Positions 38,449 to 50,337 of a stretch of 64,000 bases of DNA are shown here, piece by piece (the stretch's first letter is position 1; every line of letters begins with the position of its first letter). The DNA is taken from NCBI RefSeq assembly GCF_037975245.1, contig NC_092569.1, positions 30,572,668-30,636,667 on the forward strand. Direction: 5' to 3'. The position numbers and the translations under genes were made by a program. Source of the DNA: Apostichopus japonicus (lineage: Eukaryota; Echinodermata; Holothuroidea; Aspidochirotida; Stichopodidae). Below the pieces are notes generated by a model. That model made no database searches, was not told where the DNA came from, and worked only from the letters and a program-made list of their open reading frames with translations.

Positions 38449-38505
38449 ATAACGGCGGCTTTCTGGGGTTAACGACGGCTTTCTGGGGTTAACGGCGGCT
38501 TTATA
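38449..38505. repeat. Short tandem repeat, 20-21 bp unit
   Basis: The unit 'acggcggctttctggggtta' is present about 2.7 times with one substitution. Confidence 0.8.
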
Positions 38506-40254
38506 CTAAGGAACAGTGCTTTAGGAGCACATGCGACGCCTCTCTGAGCCAGGAGAGGAATAAATCATGTGCACCTCACAAAATACGCAAGTATAAATCG
38601 ATTACGTAATTGCACATCGATTACATAAGTATGCAAATCGAGGAGGTGGATATGAAAGGCAACCAGTAAATGGGCAGTATTGACCTCTGCCCGACCTCGA
38701 CCAAGCGGAAATTTCCCTTTGGTCACGCTAAGCAATTAGCACACATCGGCAACGATGACACGTTGTTATAAACTTTCTCTCGTGCGCTAATGCGTGAAGG
38801 ATAAGGGGTATTGAAAATGGCTCTGGTAAAGTGCTACAAATATACCCAGAAATTTAGATTCATCAGCTAATTCATTGATATGGAAATACGACCAGGGTAA
38901 ATGTGAATCTGTCAGATAATCCTCAGCCTTTAAAGGTATAAATAGTATTAAAACATCAAGCAAGTATATGAATTACCTAAAACCATTTTGAATGAGAGCA
39001 ATTAGTTCAACAAAAATCAACAATAATGTGACAGCATTGAGAAGGACAATATGTCAAGTCCATTTGGTTATTTCTAATTGCATTCTCTTTCCGTTGTAGT
39101 ATTTCCATCCATAAATGACCACAATAATGATATTTTAGGACAAAAAAATTCTAGTCATATTTTCACTGGTCTAGTTTCAGGATATAGCGGGTGGATTACT
39201 GTCAGTGAACTACGTGGGTATTGGAGCCTTGTTGCAATTTTTTCCCCTCCATGTGTATTCACGGTCAGTCAACATGGTACCCATTAATATGATAAATTGC
39301 AACAACAAATATTGTATGGTCTGTTACATATTCAAGCATCTGCAGTTAAATATCAGTTAAGGTAAGTAGACAGCAAAAGAAACCATTTGCAATACGCAGC
39401 TAAATGAGAAAAATTTACGTAGACAAGTTTGGACAAAAGGAGAAGGCAATTCAAAGCTCCGAGAAATTCCCTTTTTTCGGGGCTGCTTTTCAACGCTCAA
39501 AGCAAATTTAAATTCATAAAAGAAATCATTAATATTTGGCTCGGTGTTACTTGTCTTGCATACGAAAATATTAGACTTCATGTGGATAATTGAAAAGTTG
39601 TAAGGGGTGACAGTAAGCGTTGCCAAAACCGTAAAAAAAGATATCTTGTTTGGAGAGAAAGAATAGCTTATTAAAGAAACTCATTTCGAAATTAAGGAGA
39701 AATTTGCAATTACGTAGCAGTCCCCAAAAAAGAAGATCGTCGCCGTTATTAGTGAAGACAATGCATAAGACATTTACTGGACCTTGAGGAGGTTTAATAC
39801 CGAAATAATTAATAAACACTGGACTACAGCGAACAAAAGACCCAACGGAAACAGATAAGACTTGCCCAAGTCTACGGCAAGACCAGACGAGAGCTTGAAG
39901 TTATTAAGAACACGACGAATTTCTTAAAGTGGCCATGACACGAAAATATGAACTTCCTATAAATTGGGGAATCATCTAAGCATGTTCTTTAGAACATATA
40001 TCAACCGTTGTGTTAGTTAAAAACTTGATTTGTTTAGTCGAAAATTGAGAATTAATCTACCCTCTCCGGGGTTTGAATAGTTCCATTGCCCGAAACTTTC
40101 GAAATCTCATGACGTCATGTGACGTCATGTTAGGAACACGATTTGCTCTCGCTGTTTCCTCCTAACATATATACACGTACTTACACATACGACAAGTGTA
40201 CATAAATACCCAACAAAATCGAGAACAAGAAATCAAATGTAAATTTCCCGTGGA

Positions 40255-40451
40255 ATGGCAGATTTAGAACCAAATGCGGCAATCGAACTTTTAAGTGATA
40301 GTGGTTCTTCACCAGGCAGTGAACTTGGGCTAGAGGTACAGTGCCCGTTCTCATATTCGAAGCAGAGAGTGAGGGCAATTATCATGCCCACATTGAACAG
40401 AACGTTGAGGGTGGACCTGAGGTGTTACTGTTAGGCATGGAACAGTATTAG
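40255..40451 (+). pseudogene. N-terminal exon relic of a P2X7-like-domain protein
   Basis: From ATG it reads MADLEPNAAIELLSDSGSS, then SELGLEVQ. After a one-base shift it continues FEAESEGNYHAHIEQNVEGG to a stop at 40449-40451. Invertebrate proteins with the P2X7 intracellular-type Cys-rich domain commonly open with a Ser/Asp-rich start followed by a 'PY.FEPE' acidic stretch. The frameshift sits just where that motif would be. Together with the terminal exon at 41021 it suggests one decayed gene. The central Cys-rich exon was not found. Confidence 0.4.
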
Positions 40452-41020
40452 TTCGAGTCCGTTAACGAGTCAAAACATATTGAAGAAGAAAACCGTTGGG
40501 AAATATTGCAAGGAACATACAACATGATAAGAATTTTGTAACGTAGATTTGTTTTTTTTTTAAATCTGGTCCATTCTGTACATGTGTCGTTGGAATTCGT
40601 CGAACTGGCTAAACCGTATTGTGCGATTGTGTTACTGTGACTTACAACCATATAATCCTTACAACCAATATGTACAGTGTGTTGGCTATGTATTGTACTA
40701 CCCCGGTGCTGCTAATATGTACAGTATTCTGCGTAGTACTACTACTAGTAGGGTTGGTTGAATACGAAAAGTTTGGCTCGTGGATGTAAACTGCATTGTG
40801 CAGCCATGTTAGGTAGGCTTATGCGTTTTATACTCATTATTAGGCTTGTACTTAGGCCTGGAGTTTTGAAAATCAAAGAAACTAAAGAATGTTTCATGAA
40901 ACATGAAAGTGTAAATTCACAACAAATATAACCATAACTGTAGATTACATCACTGCTTGTTAATGTTGATATCATGGGCCCACATTAATAAATTTGAACT
41001 TATATTTATGTTTTTTGTAG

Positions 41021-41192
41021 GCAGTACAGATACAAAGCCTACCGTCAACAGGTTCAATGGTGTTGGAGGCTCCTAGCAAGACACGTCAGGGTTGTGCTAC
41101 CATCATGTGCAGTCCAAAGGATCAGAAGTGAGTTTCTGGCCAATGGTCAGTACACTGGATTCAAGTTGCCAGGAGAAAACTCAGTTGTATAG
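41021..41192 (+). pseudogene. Terminal exon of a P2X7-like-domain protein
   Basis: After a strong acceptor (tatgttttttgtag) the frame runs 57 codons to TAG. It reads QYRYKAYRQQVQWCWRLLAR, then HVRVVLPSCAVQRIRSEFLA and NGQYTGFK. This is the conserved end of the domain found in the P2X7 cytoplasmic tail and in many invertebrate stand-alone proteins (pattern YR..AYR..V.W.W..L....RVV.PSC.V..IR..F....Y.GF). The exon itself is intact. With the broken upstream exon at 40255-40451 I treat it as part of a pseudogene, but it could belong to a live gene with unseen exons. Confidence 0.5.
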
Positions 41193-42596
41193 GAAGCCTT
41201 GGTTGAGAAATCCCTCCAGAAGCACCTATTCTATTCTACGATTGTGTAAGATTATCAATCCGCCAAGTTTCCCTCGGTGTTGATATATTGATATTCAAGA
41301 CTTTATTAAGGATGAAATGGTTATTTTCCAGACCCAATATCAACAATGAAAAGAAAAGGCATGTTTTGAAGCATTTGGACACATCATGGAGGTAAAACAG
41401 ATTTTACCTCCATGGGCACATGTAGCGGCGTGACCATGATGTCATGTAATATGTGCAAAAGTGAACGGGGATTGACCTTTTTAGTAGCATTTACCTCCCA
41501 GACATGTTTGCCTAGTACCTTTAATCTGAAATCCAAAATATCCATATCGCCAATGATATTTGATAGAAAGTCATAATAAAGACCAATGGAGGCGGAAGAA
41601 CTCTTGAATGTTTACACTTTTTTCCTTCAACAGCAGGGATTTGTTTTACAATCTCTTTTCAGAAACTAAGCAATACAACCTATAAATGGTATCCGATTAT
41701 TTTAATGAATGTGATGCTGTGTTTCACGATGCGCGTGAGTGTTGTACGTGTGGTCGTGTGTGGGTTACACTTTTGGATGTGAGTGGCGTCGTGCAGTGTT
41801 TCTTGGTTTAAATTACCCTTTATGCTATTTGCTTCTGGTTTATTCTAAATAATTGTCACAACAACGATTGACGACAAAGGACATGCATCTGTTTTGTAGG
41901 CTTAAAGCCAACAATTTCATGTAAGTTGTTTTCTCTGAAACCTCCTTTGATGTCACAAATGACATTAGTGTAATTTAAGAATGATATTGTCTATGCAAAG
42001 TACAGTTTTATTTTTATGTCATATATCCAATGATTGTTATTAATGTTGGTTTAGTCACAGGCTTGTCCAGATTGCACAGAATGACTGTATAGAACTGATA
42101 ATGAATACAATTTGTTCAATGATTTAAGATTTGAACTACGTTGTGTGAATTGTTGGCTATGTGACTGCTTAAAATAAATCGCTGTGAGATTTGTACACCT
42201 TTTGGAATATAATCTATTTAACTACTTATTTTTACCCGTCTCTATCACTTAAACTCCCTGCCCAACAAAAAATGGTTTTCGTGGAATACAAATAAGAAAT
42301 ATTATTGCCATAACCAACTGACCCAGCATATTCCAGGAACACATTGAGGCACTGAGCTTTTTCACAAGAAGATGTAACCTAGCCCTTTTGAAGCTAACCT
42401 CGTAGCTTGTTACTACACAAATAAGGAAATGAAGGGGGTGTTAATTTAGATGGTACAGCAAAAATTATTTGTGTACTACGACTTCAGTGTAGTTACGCCA
42501 ATACCACTGATACTAGTACTCGGCCGCTCTTCCTCCAAAGGTTCACCACTTGGTCTTGTCTTCGGGGTTTTTAATGTCGGTTATTTGATAGGAAAA

Positions 42597-42843
42597 CTAC
42601 TCGTTATGTCGACCCGTTAAAGCCCATTTATTTTTTATAAGAAAGGACGGATCGTAGTCTGCTTCCGTGAAGTGTTCGCTACATACGGAGCTGTACACTA
42701 GCTAGGCCCAGTGAATCGGCGCTGGTGTTCTCCACTAAATTGGTCACAATCGCCGTGTTATTTTCGTCCTTCGGCCATCGATGAATGCTAATTACATGGG
42801 TTATGACATTACTGCAACCCCCAAAAACACAAAGGACAGGCAT
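42597..42843 (-). pseudogene. THAP zinc-finger domain, frameshifted
   Basis: From ATG at 42843 it reads MPVLCVFGGCSN, then ISIHRWPKDEN, the C-x4-C half and FHR-P-like core of a THAP domain. The frame then leaves the THAP pattern and stops. In another frame SVCSEHFTEADYDPSF gives the expected C-x2-H half, followed by ALTGRHNE and TAG at 42597-42599. The two halves are at the right distance (the domain is about 80 to 90 residues), so one frameshift breaks a single THAP domain. THAP domains bind DNA in host genes and in P-element-type transposases; which applies here cannot be told. Confidence 0.55.
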
Positions 42844-43143
42844 TTCTCTCGGATATATTACAACATGTAAAAACAAACTTGAAATTTACAACAATATAGC
42901 GTAATACAGTGGTTGTTCTCTCAGTGTAAATGTTCGTGTATGTGGCGGTATGATCGTCGCGCATCCGGTACATGCTTGGGCTTTTCACTTGTGTTCCTAA
43001 TATGACGTCATCGTTGTCTTGTTTCAATGTCGCATTTTTCAGTGGTCTTTATTCGGGTGCAAATATTAAAATTTAATTTCTAATTAGTCCTTGAAGTTTT
43101 GAAGGTGACGAGAATAGTTCTGAACAAAGATGTTGTCATAGAT

Positions 43144-45933
43144 TCAGAGGAAGTTATTCTCGATTAGTTGGATTTTACATTTCATGGCCTCTTTAAGGGA
43201 ATGTCTGTTATGATCAATGAAAAAGACAGCTTCATCCGCGTATTGAAGCAACATTGTTTCATTTCCGGTGAAATAAAGTCCCCTTAGAATTGCATTACAA
43301 TTTATTGTCAAGGCTAGAATTTCTGCGCACAGAGTAAAAATATAAAGGCTTAAGGAGCCGTCTTGCCAACACCTCTTTAAATTGAAAAGAAACCCGCAAT
43401 ACATCTATTGTTATAAATGCAAACCTACTGTTGTTAAAGAGAACATGAATCCACTTTTTAAAGCTATTGCCGAAATTAAAGAAAGTGAGAGTAGAGTGAA
43501 TAAACATATGGAAAGGTTGCGATCATTTGATCCGTGCATAGTCGACCTCGGGCCTTAAGTGTGTGTTTTATACCTTCCAAAACGACCGTATCGCGATCTT
43601 TTGAAAAAAATCAATGTACCGATATCATTTACTGATATCGGCTAAAACAAATTACAGTAGTTTAAACATTTCTCTTTCATAATCTTTTAACCAATCATCA
43701 TTAATCTGAACTTTACTGTATGTCGTTTTCCGATTAAAAAAGTTTAAATTTTTAGTCCAGTCGGATTTATGTGCTTGCATATTCGTTTATTTTACAAGGA
43801 CGCTAACTTCAAACTACTCGAATTCTCAGACCGTTTGATCAAACTGCATGGCTAAACTTGCGCAACTAACTTCAAATTCTGTTCTTTCATATTATATAAG
43901 CCTATTTCTGATTAGTTAATGTTCACTGTATGTCTTTTTTCCATCAAATGAAAGTTTCCGTTAGAAATTTTTCTTCGAAAACCTCATTATAACGCCTCAT
44001 TATTTATTCATGAGCTACGTCACGAATCAGCTTGTGTATCAACAACATTCTCACTGATGCTTCGTCCGACAATCGTATTGTGATTTCTGAGGTGAATTTC
44101 GAGATTTGTTAAGTAATATGCAATGAAATAAGATGACGACATTGCAATAAACATAAATTAACAAGTTGAGAATCCTATTTCATAGTTTCCTTTGAAATAG
44201 GATGAATATAGTGATATAAATTGCCCACGTAAACGTTTGTAGCGAACGTACAGGCCTACCGTGCTGTATGTATTAATGCATATGGTTTCGTACAGTTAGG
44301 TGAACACTCGTATGTACGTAGGCTAAAGCTATCGTTAGGACTATCACTGGTTGTTTGTGTGGATGATACCACTGTAAGTGGGTAACTCTTTATTTTGCGT
44401 TTACAACCAATTGATTTGTAACAAATGTTATTTTCTCAAGTTCGATTAAAAGGTGTGCAGACAAATAAATGTATAAACACAACGTCATGTCTCAGTGTTC
44501 GTTTACATTCACTGCTATAATTATTTTAGCATCAATTCATTTAGAAACAAATACAATCCCCTTGCCGGTAATGAAACAGTCCGCCTGTCAATATGCATAT
44601 TCATACCGGTGACTCATAACATCGGCGGATTTTAGTCTGTGTGGCTTTGTAGAGCAAATGCTCTTTTATAGCCTAAACTTTTCCATATGGTTCCACTCCA
44701 ATCTGTCAAGAGCTTGCTCAAAGTCAACTATAAAAATGAAACCTGGTACATTTTGCTCAGAAGTATAAATAATCAGATCTAAACAAATCAAATATTTTCG
44801 CCAATGAATTTTCCTTTAATGACACCGCTTTACTGAGGACCGATTACTTAAGGAATAATTATTTAAAGTCGTGACGCAAGTGCCTTAGCAATTATTTTGT
44901 AATCGGTATTCAGTAATGCGATAGGACGGTATTTTTTGTAGCATTATTTCCAGCTTTTATATTAAGAATTACAGTATTTCTTGACTGTTCCTCCGACAAA
45001 GTCGATTAAGGTAACCGTGGTTAAATGCGTCTAACAAAGTTTGACCGATCACTGGCCAAAATTTCTTATAAAAGTTAACACATAGACAATCAGAGCTTGG
45101 GGCGTTGCATTTACCATCGATAACATGGCTTGTTTACATCCATATAGGGAAAAAGCATCTTCACATAATTCAGAATCTTCAACATTGGTTTGGATAATTA
45201 TTAAGGAAGTTCTTTGCAAAGCTAGTGTTAGAGGAATAACAATTTTTTTTGATATATTTGTTTGAATATACCGTGTTTTTCAGTCAAAACACAGCCATCA
45301 CTTTTCTAAAGTCTCCGAATTGAACTATTGGTTTTACTTTCTATTTCTAAGCCTAAGAAATGCTTGGTATTTTCTAATTCTTCTTAACTAATCTAGCCCA
45401 ATAACTAACGATTTCGGCCTAAAGCTTACAATTATAACAATCCAGCAACTGATGTGGGCCTCCTTTTGTTGTGAACGGATAACAGCAGTGTCGGAAATGT
45501 ACAGCTGCTGTTCTAAAATAGAATCTTTGAAAGGAGCGACAGCGTGTTTTGGCTTTGGCTTTCTCGAAAACCATACTATTTCTTTTAATACTGTATTAAA
45601 AGTACTCCCGTCGTACAGATTGATCCGGAAAGCAATTTTGGACAGGTTTTCACTGATAAATTCATAATTAGGGCAACCAAATTATGATCATTTAGAAAAT
45701 CATTATTGAATTTCAAGTAGCCGGGCCTCTGTTTTTTTAATAGTTAGGCTAAGATTAACCATATAATGGTCGCACAAGATACCAGGAAAAAGGGTGATGC
45801 TATTTAGACAAAGCTTGAAATCACTAGAAAGAAGAAAGAAATATAACCTACTATGAATGCCAGGAGTAACGTTAGAACTCCAAGTAAATTTTTGCACAAC
45901 TGATTTCACTTCCTCACACGTCAATGAGATCAA
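43144..45933 (-). mobile_element. Decayed Tx1/L1-like LINE (endonuclease to reverse transcriptase)
   Basis: On the minus strand the expected blocks appear in order. The end of the endonuclease domain (LYFFLLSSDFK, PGILCDHYMVNLSL) is at 45860-45740. FIFIVDFEQALDRLEWNH is near 44760-44690. FFNFGNSFKKWIHVLFNNSR is at 43480-43420. CWQDGSLSLYIFTLCAEILA and QYADEAVFFIDHNRHSL, around the YADD-type site, are at 43390-43200. Frames are broken many times. About 1.1 kb between 43513 and 44690 does not belong to the element and looks like an insertion. Confidence 0.6.
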
Positions 45934-45959
45934 AGATACCCATCAATGATAAGATTAGT

Positions 45960-46454
45960 CGTTCCTAGGCGATGTCATGAAATTGAAATTAGCTCCTATC
46001 TAATATAATAAAAACAATATTAGTCAAAATACTGATGCCAGCTTGAATTGTTTTTATTTGCGTCATTTTACATTATTCTCAGTGATTTAAGATAACATTT
46101 GAATAAATAAATTTTTAATCAATGACATTATCGATAGATGACAAAGTATTAGGCGTCATCGAGTTCCTTGCAGTGCTAACTATTCCCTTGAAAAATGGTG
46201 CACCGTCATTAATATTTACCGCATGACATATGATATCATTGTAATTCGACCAATGATCACGTTTGGGTATACCTGATCTATGTTAAAGATAATGTTCATG
46301 ATATGTAATGACTATACAAAGCTGATCGACACATTGCTGCCTTTCTGTCACATTGGTTTTCTAATTCTAAAAATCTTCTAAAATTTTGATACAACGATAT
46401 TTAACATATGTTGTAATGTCTCCGATCCTTGTGACCTTAAAGACTTCTAATTTA
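45960..46454. repeat. 3' flank of gene 2, homologous to 3' flank of gene 1 (about 5970-6548)
   Basis: It shares words in order with 6090-6500: 'gatgtcat', 'tattctcagtg', 'catcgagttc', 'aaatggt.caccgt' and 'aacatatgtt'. It marks the left limit of the duplicated block, immediately next to the Tx1-like LINE. Confidence 0.55.
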
Positions 46455-46957
46455 CTAATTTGATCTTCGGATTGCCTGTATTTTCATTGTTGTTGTTGTT
46501 ATACGGCAGTCAGAACCGTGAAGATTCTTCCAGAAGATACCGCAGTTATCGTTGAACAAGTAGTCACCGTTGAGATTGGAGTAGCCGCAGGAATAGACAG
46601 TTGTTTGGTAGACCGGGTCTAGGTTTTCGCAGCATCTGTTTTTTGGATAATCATTAAAATAACAATAATAATAACCACAACCGTCACACCTAAAGCATTT
46701 ACAATGTGGACGACTACGAGGGCAATAAAGATTGCTGTCACAATCACTATGACAGATACAGTCGGTCTACTCGTAGTCTCATGTAGCTACGCGGTTGCTG
46801 AATGAGTAGCAGTTGCTGGTAGAGCCCGTATTGCTATCGTCTGGATACCACCAGCCACCTCGGTGTTTTTCTGCGCAGTCGAAGCTACTCCATCCATCAT
46901 TGTCTTGATCGTGCGTACTAAATCGTTTTCCTGAATTTGCCCTCATAGCGTTGTTAC
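46455..46957 (-). pseudogene. Gene 2 exon 8: C-terminal FReD with two stops in the Cys-rich insert
   Basis: The acceptor is acttccag|GT. The exon codes for NNAMRANSGKRFSTHDQDND, WSSFDCAEKHRGGWWYPD, then an insert at the same place as in gene 1. It resumes with YSCGYSNLNGDYLFNDN, GIFWKNLHGSDC and MKIQ. The insert carries TGA (46779-46781) and TAG (46767-46769) near its start, but downstream it stays in frame with many cysteines (CICHSDCDSN, CKCFRCDGCG, RCCEN). The insert diverges far more from gene 1 than the FReD around it. The end is altered to AIRRSN and then TAG. Confidence 0.75.
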
Positions 46958-48012
46958 CTGGAAGTAACGAATAATTGGGGAATTTATTTTCTTGTTACTT
47001 TGTTCCATTTCTGACCATTTGTATGGAAACCTTAGTTCATAACATCGTTTATTGTGTTTATAGATTTCGTTATATCAATAGTATAGTGTATAGTATACTT
47101 TCAACAATTGCGAAGAAATATGAAATAATGAGGCAATATCAAGGTACGTGTGAGATGAGTAGAAATGTAATCAGCTCATTCTTACAAGTACTCATATTTT
47201 GCCAATTGTAGTATGGTCTTGAATTTTCAACAGTGTAGGTTTTCACATAAGAGGAAAAGTTGTAATGTGCTTCTTTTTTTTCGTCATCGTCTCTATTGTA
47301 AAATATCTTTTCTGACGTACTTTACTTCCATTTGATATAGACAAAACAATTATTTACCTATCTGATTATACATTATAACGATAAGAACTAAGGCAGGTAA
47401 TGATTTTTGAGAAGTTGAAACGTACAGTTTGTCTCGACTGATCTCTGTCAAAAACGTTCAAATTTATAGGATACTTTTGTTTTAATTATTGTAATATCAT
47501 TGGCTTCTTAATAAATACAATGAACTAATTTTGAATTGTGGAATGAAACTTAATTTTATTTTTTATTTTTTCAGGAAATGTAATTATTTCATTCTTGAAT
47601 AATATCTTTCAACCACAAAGTGAACTGAAATGCTGCAGCAGTTCTATGGTTTCCAAACTAGTTATTATTCCTTCCTAAGATCGACAAAGCATGTGTGAAA
47701 ATGCAAGATAGTATACCCAGAACTATATAGAGGCTTGGTTGATATGATATATCATTATGTTACAATCTAAAATTATACCAACACGGGTCAAAGTGTTAAG
47801 CAATTGTACAATGAGCAATCAGTACGGGACTCTTAGCACAATGTCTAGTACATAGTTCTACATTAGTATCCACAATATATTTATAATATGACCTGCGTAT
47901 ATGTACGAGTGCAAATACTAGAGTATGATTACGACTACAGGTAGTTATGTTAGAATAAGATAACGCAATAATTACACTTCTGCGTATGATTGACATTTAG
48001 CACAATACATTC

Positions 48013-48274
48013 CAGCATTTCCATTGTAGCCACTCAATGACAGTTGGTATTTGCCTTCCTCGTTACTGATTCTGAAAGATGAATAACGGCTGTGGTATGT
48101 TGATCCTTCCGTGTTTGTCTTTTCTATTAGAAGTTGGTAGGTTTTTTGGTTTGTTAATTTGTATATTTTATCGTTGCCAATCCAATGATCTCCTGTGGGG
48201 TTTCCAAAACCGTTTTTGTACTCATTCCAGTTTCGATAAAAGTTGACGGATCTACTTGTACGTCTTTGCAATAT
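48013..48274 (-). pseudogene. Gene 2 exon 7: FReD middle with destroyed splice donor
   Basis: The exon is 262 nt and open. It starts ILQRRTSRSVNFYRNWNEYK and includes GDHWIGNDKIYKLTNQ and YQLSLSGYNGNAG. At the exon end gene 1 has CTG|gtatgt, while here the sequence is CTG|gaatgt (48012-48007). The GT donor is lost, so normal splicing to exon 8 is not expected. Confidence 0.75.
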
Positions 48275-48524
48275 CTATAGAAACAGAATTAACAAGTACA
48301 TCGATACCATGTGAGTAATATATGAAGTGGCTCATTTTGCTGCAATAACTTAAGAATTAACTGTTGTAGGTCAATAAACCGATTGAATTCAACTGATAGG
48401 AAGATGAATCAATTCAATCAGTAGTTGAATTATTAATACGAATATTAGAGAACATAGTTCTGTCGTATGAGAAAATGTACTGTTAACATGGTAAAGCGTT
48501 TGTTTTCCAATAGTTCATACTTAC

Positions 48525-48824
48525 TGTCCAACCCCCACAAGACATTTCACAGTAAACTTCAAAACCAAGGCTTTCAGCGGGATAAATAGTATATTTTCCG
48601 TTATTTCTTTTATCTGCTGTATAAAGATCAGAACAATCTCTCGGTCCATTGCGGGTACATGTAAGACCATCACCTTCAAACCATTCGTTACAGTAACATC
48701 TACGGACATCATTCCGCTTCTCACGTGTTGCGTCTGCACTGCAGCTGTAACTCTCACTTGTAAGTACGTTACTGTTGCAAGTTATCCGTAATGAGCAGTC
48801 AGAATTAATGTATGATTCGCTCTC
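48525..48824 (-). pseudogene. Gene 2 exon 6: EGF module plus start of second FReD
   Basis: The exon is 300 nt and open on both sides in phase 0, as in gene 1. It reads ESESYINSDCSLRITCNSN and continues to RRCYCNEWFEGDGLTCTRNG. The EGF cysteine found in gene 1 at ADATC is Arg here (ADATR), so one disulphide of the EGF fold is lost. A new Cys appears just before the exon end (MSCGGWT against MSSGGWT). Confidence 0.75.
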
Positions 48825-49177
48825 CTGGAAAAATAAATGTTAAACGACATATTCAAAAGCAAGTCAAAGAAATGTTTATTTGGTACATTTGTAACGCTCT
48901 TGGATACAAACTGATTTTCTAAAACTTTGGTCATGAGAGTTTCAAATATGTTAGGTAATGTCATTCTTCTGGGTGTAATTGTTTTGGATGTCTTGTATTT
49001 TCGCTAGGTCTCAAAATCGAAGATCTGTGCAAGAATATGTAAAATCGATATGGAATGAAACTCAATGAAATTAATAACACATTATAAGGTCAATCATTTG
49101 ATTACCAACATTTTATAGTTTAGTCTACTTCTTAAATTATATATTAAAACTTGTGAACTGTGTCAAAATAAACTTAC

Positions 49178-49377
49178 TTCTAATACGCCTTCCCATTGGA
49201 GGTAACAGCCACATTGCTCTTGAGGTATGCATATATCTCCAAGTACCATGTAGTTTTCTGGACATAGACATATATCTAGATCCACTGGTATGACACAATC
49301 ATTTGGATTGTCACAAGTTGTCTGACATATATTATCATAAGTATTCTTGTTTGGTGAGCACCAGGTGATGGGTAAAT
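49178..49377 (-). pseudogene. Gene 2 exon 5: TIL module
   Basis: The exon is 200 nt and open. It begins LPITWCSPNKNTYDNICQTT and continues CDNPNDCVIP, ICLCPENYMVLGDICIPQEQ and CGC. The TIL cysteine order is kept and the module is four residues shorter than in gene 1. It ends EGVLE|gtaagt, phase 0. The exon itself has no lesion. Confidence 0.7.
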
Positions 49378-49680
49378 CTGGGGGAATTAAACCCACAACA
49401 ATTTAATCTATCTTGAAGTGTTCACTCGGAACGTTTGCTGATTGTTAACATAGGATCAAGTTTAAGTCGGATTTTATATATGTAAGGCCCATTCAACTTA
49501 TAGCCTTTATTTCACTCATTAAAAATTAATATTATCGTTTTGCGTTAAGTATTCGACTATGTGAACTTATATATTTATTTGTGTGATATTCGTTTCCTCT
49601 ATTGGAAATTTTCTTTAAGCATTCTTTAAATTCCGTTTTGAGTACAAAGATATGGAGGAAAGAGTAAAAAACAATCTAAC

Positions 49681-49944
49681 CTGTATTTCCTTCGACAACA
49701 CCAAACTTGTTATAGAATAATTCCCCCATTCATCGGCTATGCGAAAGTTGTCGTATGTCAAGAAATATGACTGGCCTGAATAAATCTACAACTCGATTAG
49801 CAGCTGGTACTTCTTTTGGTTTATCAAGTGAGCTAACTTTTCATTACCTATCAGAAATTCACTGCCTAAGAAACCAATTCCGTTTTTGTATTCGTCCCAG
49901 GTTCGATTAAAACCGATGGATCCATCAAAACGTCTTTGTATGAC
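49681..49944 (-). pseudogene. Gene 2 exon 4: FReD middle with stop and frameshift
   Basis: This copy is homologous to gene 1 exon 4 but is 264 nt against 265. Reading [20 protein letters not shown] it stays in frame to LLIEL, where TAG (49786-49788) replaces the codon at the gene 1 DFENV position. The frame then resumes with SYFLTYDNFRIADEWGN. One base is missing after ITSL (gene 1 AGTTTAGG, here AGTTTGG), which shifts the last codons. The donor is cag|gttaga, weaker than gtaagt. Confidence 0.7.
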
Positions 49945-50210
49945 CTGAAGAATTAAAAAAATAAAGGTAGAGAACTATCGGATAAATTTGATTATCGTAT
50001 GATCTTAACCTTATAGCCAACATTTGTGGCTCACCTCAATAAATACGAATAGCATATCTGAAATGTTGCGTTTTATCTTATCCCAACACATTTCTAGATT
50101 ACTAGCCTAGTTGTGCAGAGAAAAAATAAGTTTTGTAATCGTATTAAAATTCAGTGTAATTACTCTGGGTAGTTTTGTTTCCGATGTTAGGCTTCAAATA
50201 TTCAAATATT

Positions 50211-50337
50211 GGTTTATCAAATGAGCCAACTTTCCATTGCCAATCACAAATTCACTGTCTAAGAAACCAAAACCATTTTTGTATTCGTCCCAGGTTCGAT
50301 TAAACCCAATGGATCCATCTACGCGTCGCTGTATGAC
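50211..50337 (-). pseudogene. Partial extra copy of gene 2 exon 4
   Basis: After the acceptor tatcag, this stretch codes for [20 protein letters not shown] and on through the [14 protein letters not shown] block. It is nearly identical to the start of the full exon 4 at 49944, and then stops matching after about 42 codons, inside the exon. No usable donor follows in frame. This is a tandem exon duplication of which only the 5' half remains. Confidence 0.65.

Noticed and set aside
39357-39819. Two overlapping minus-strand frames that might be LINE pieces
   Set aside because: No endonuclease or reverse transcriptase motif could be matched, and there are too few landmarks to assign them.
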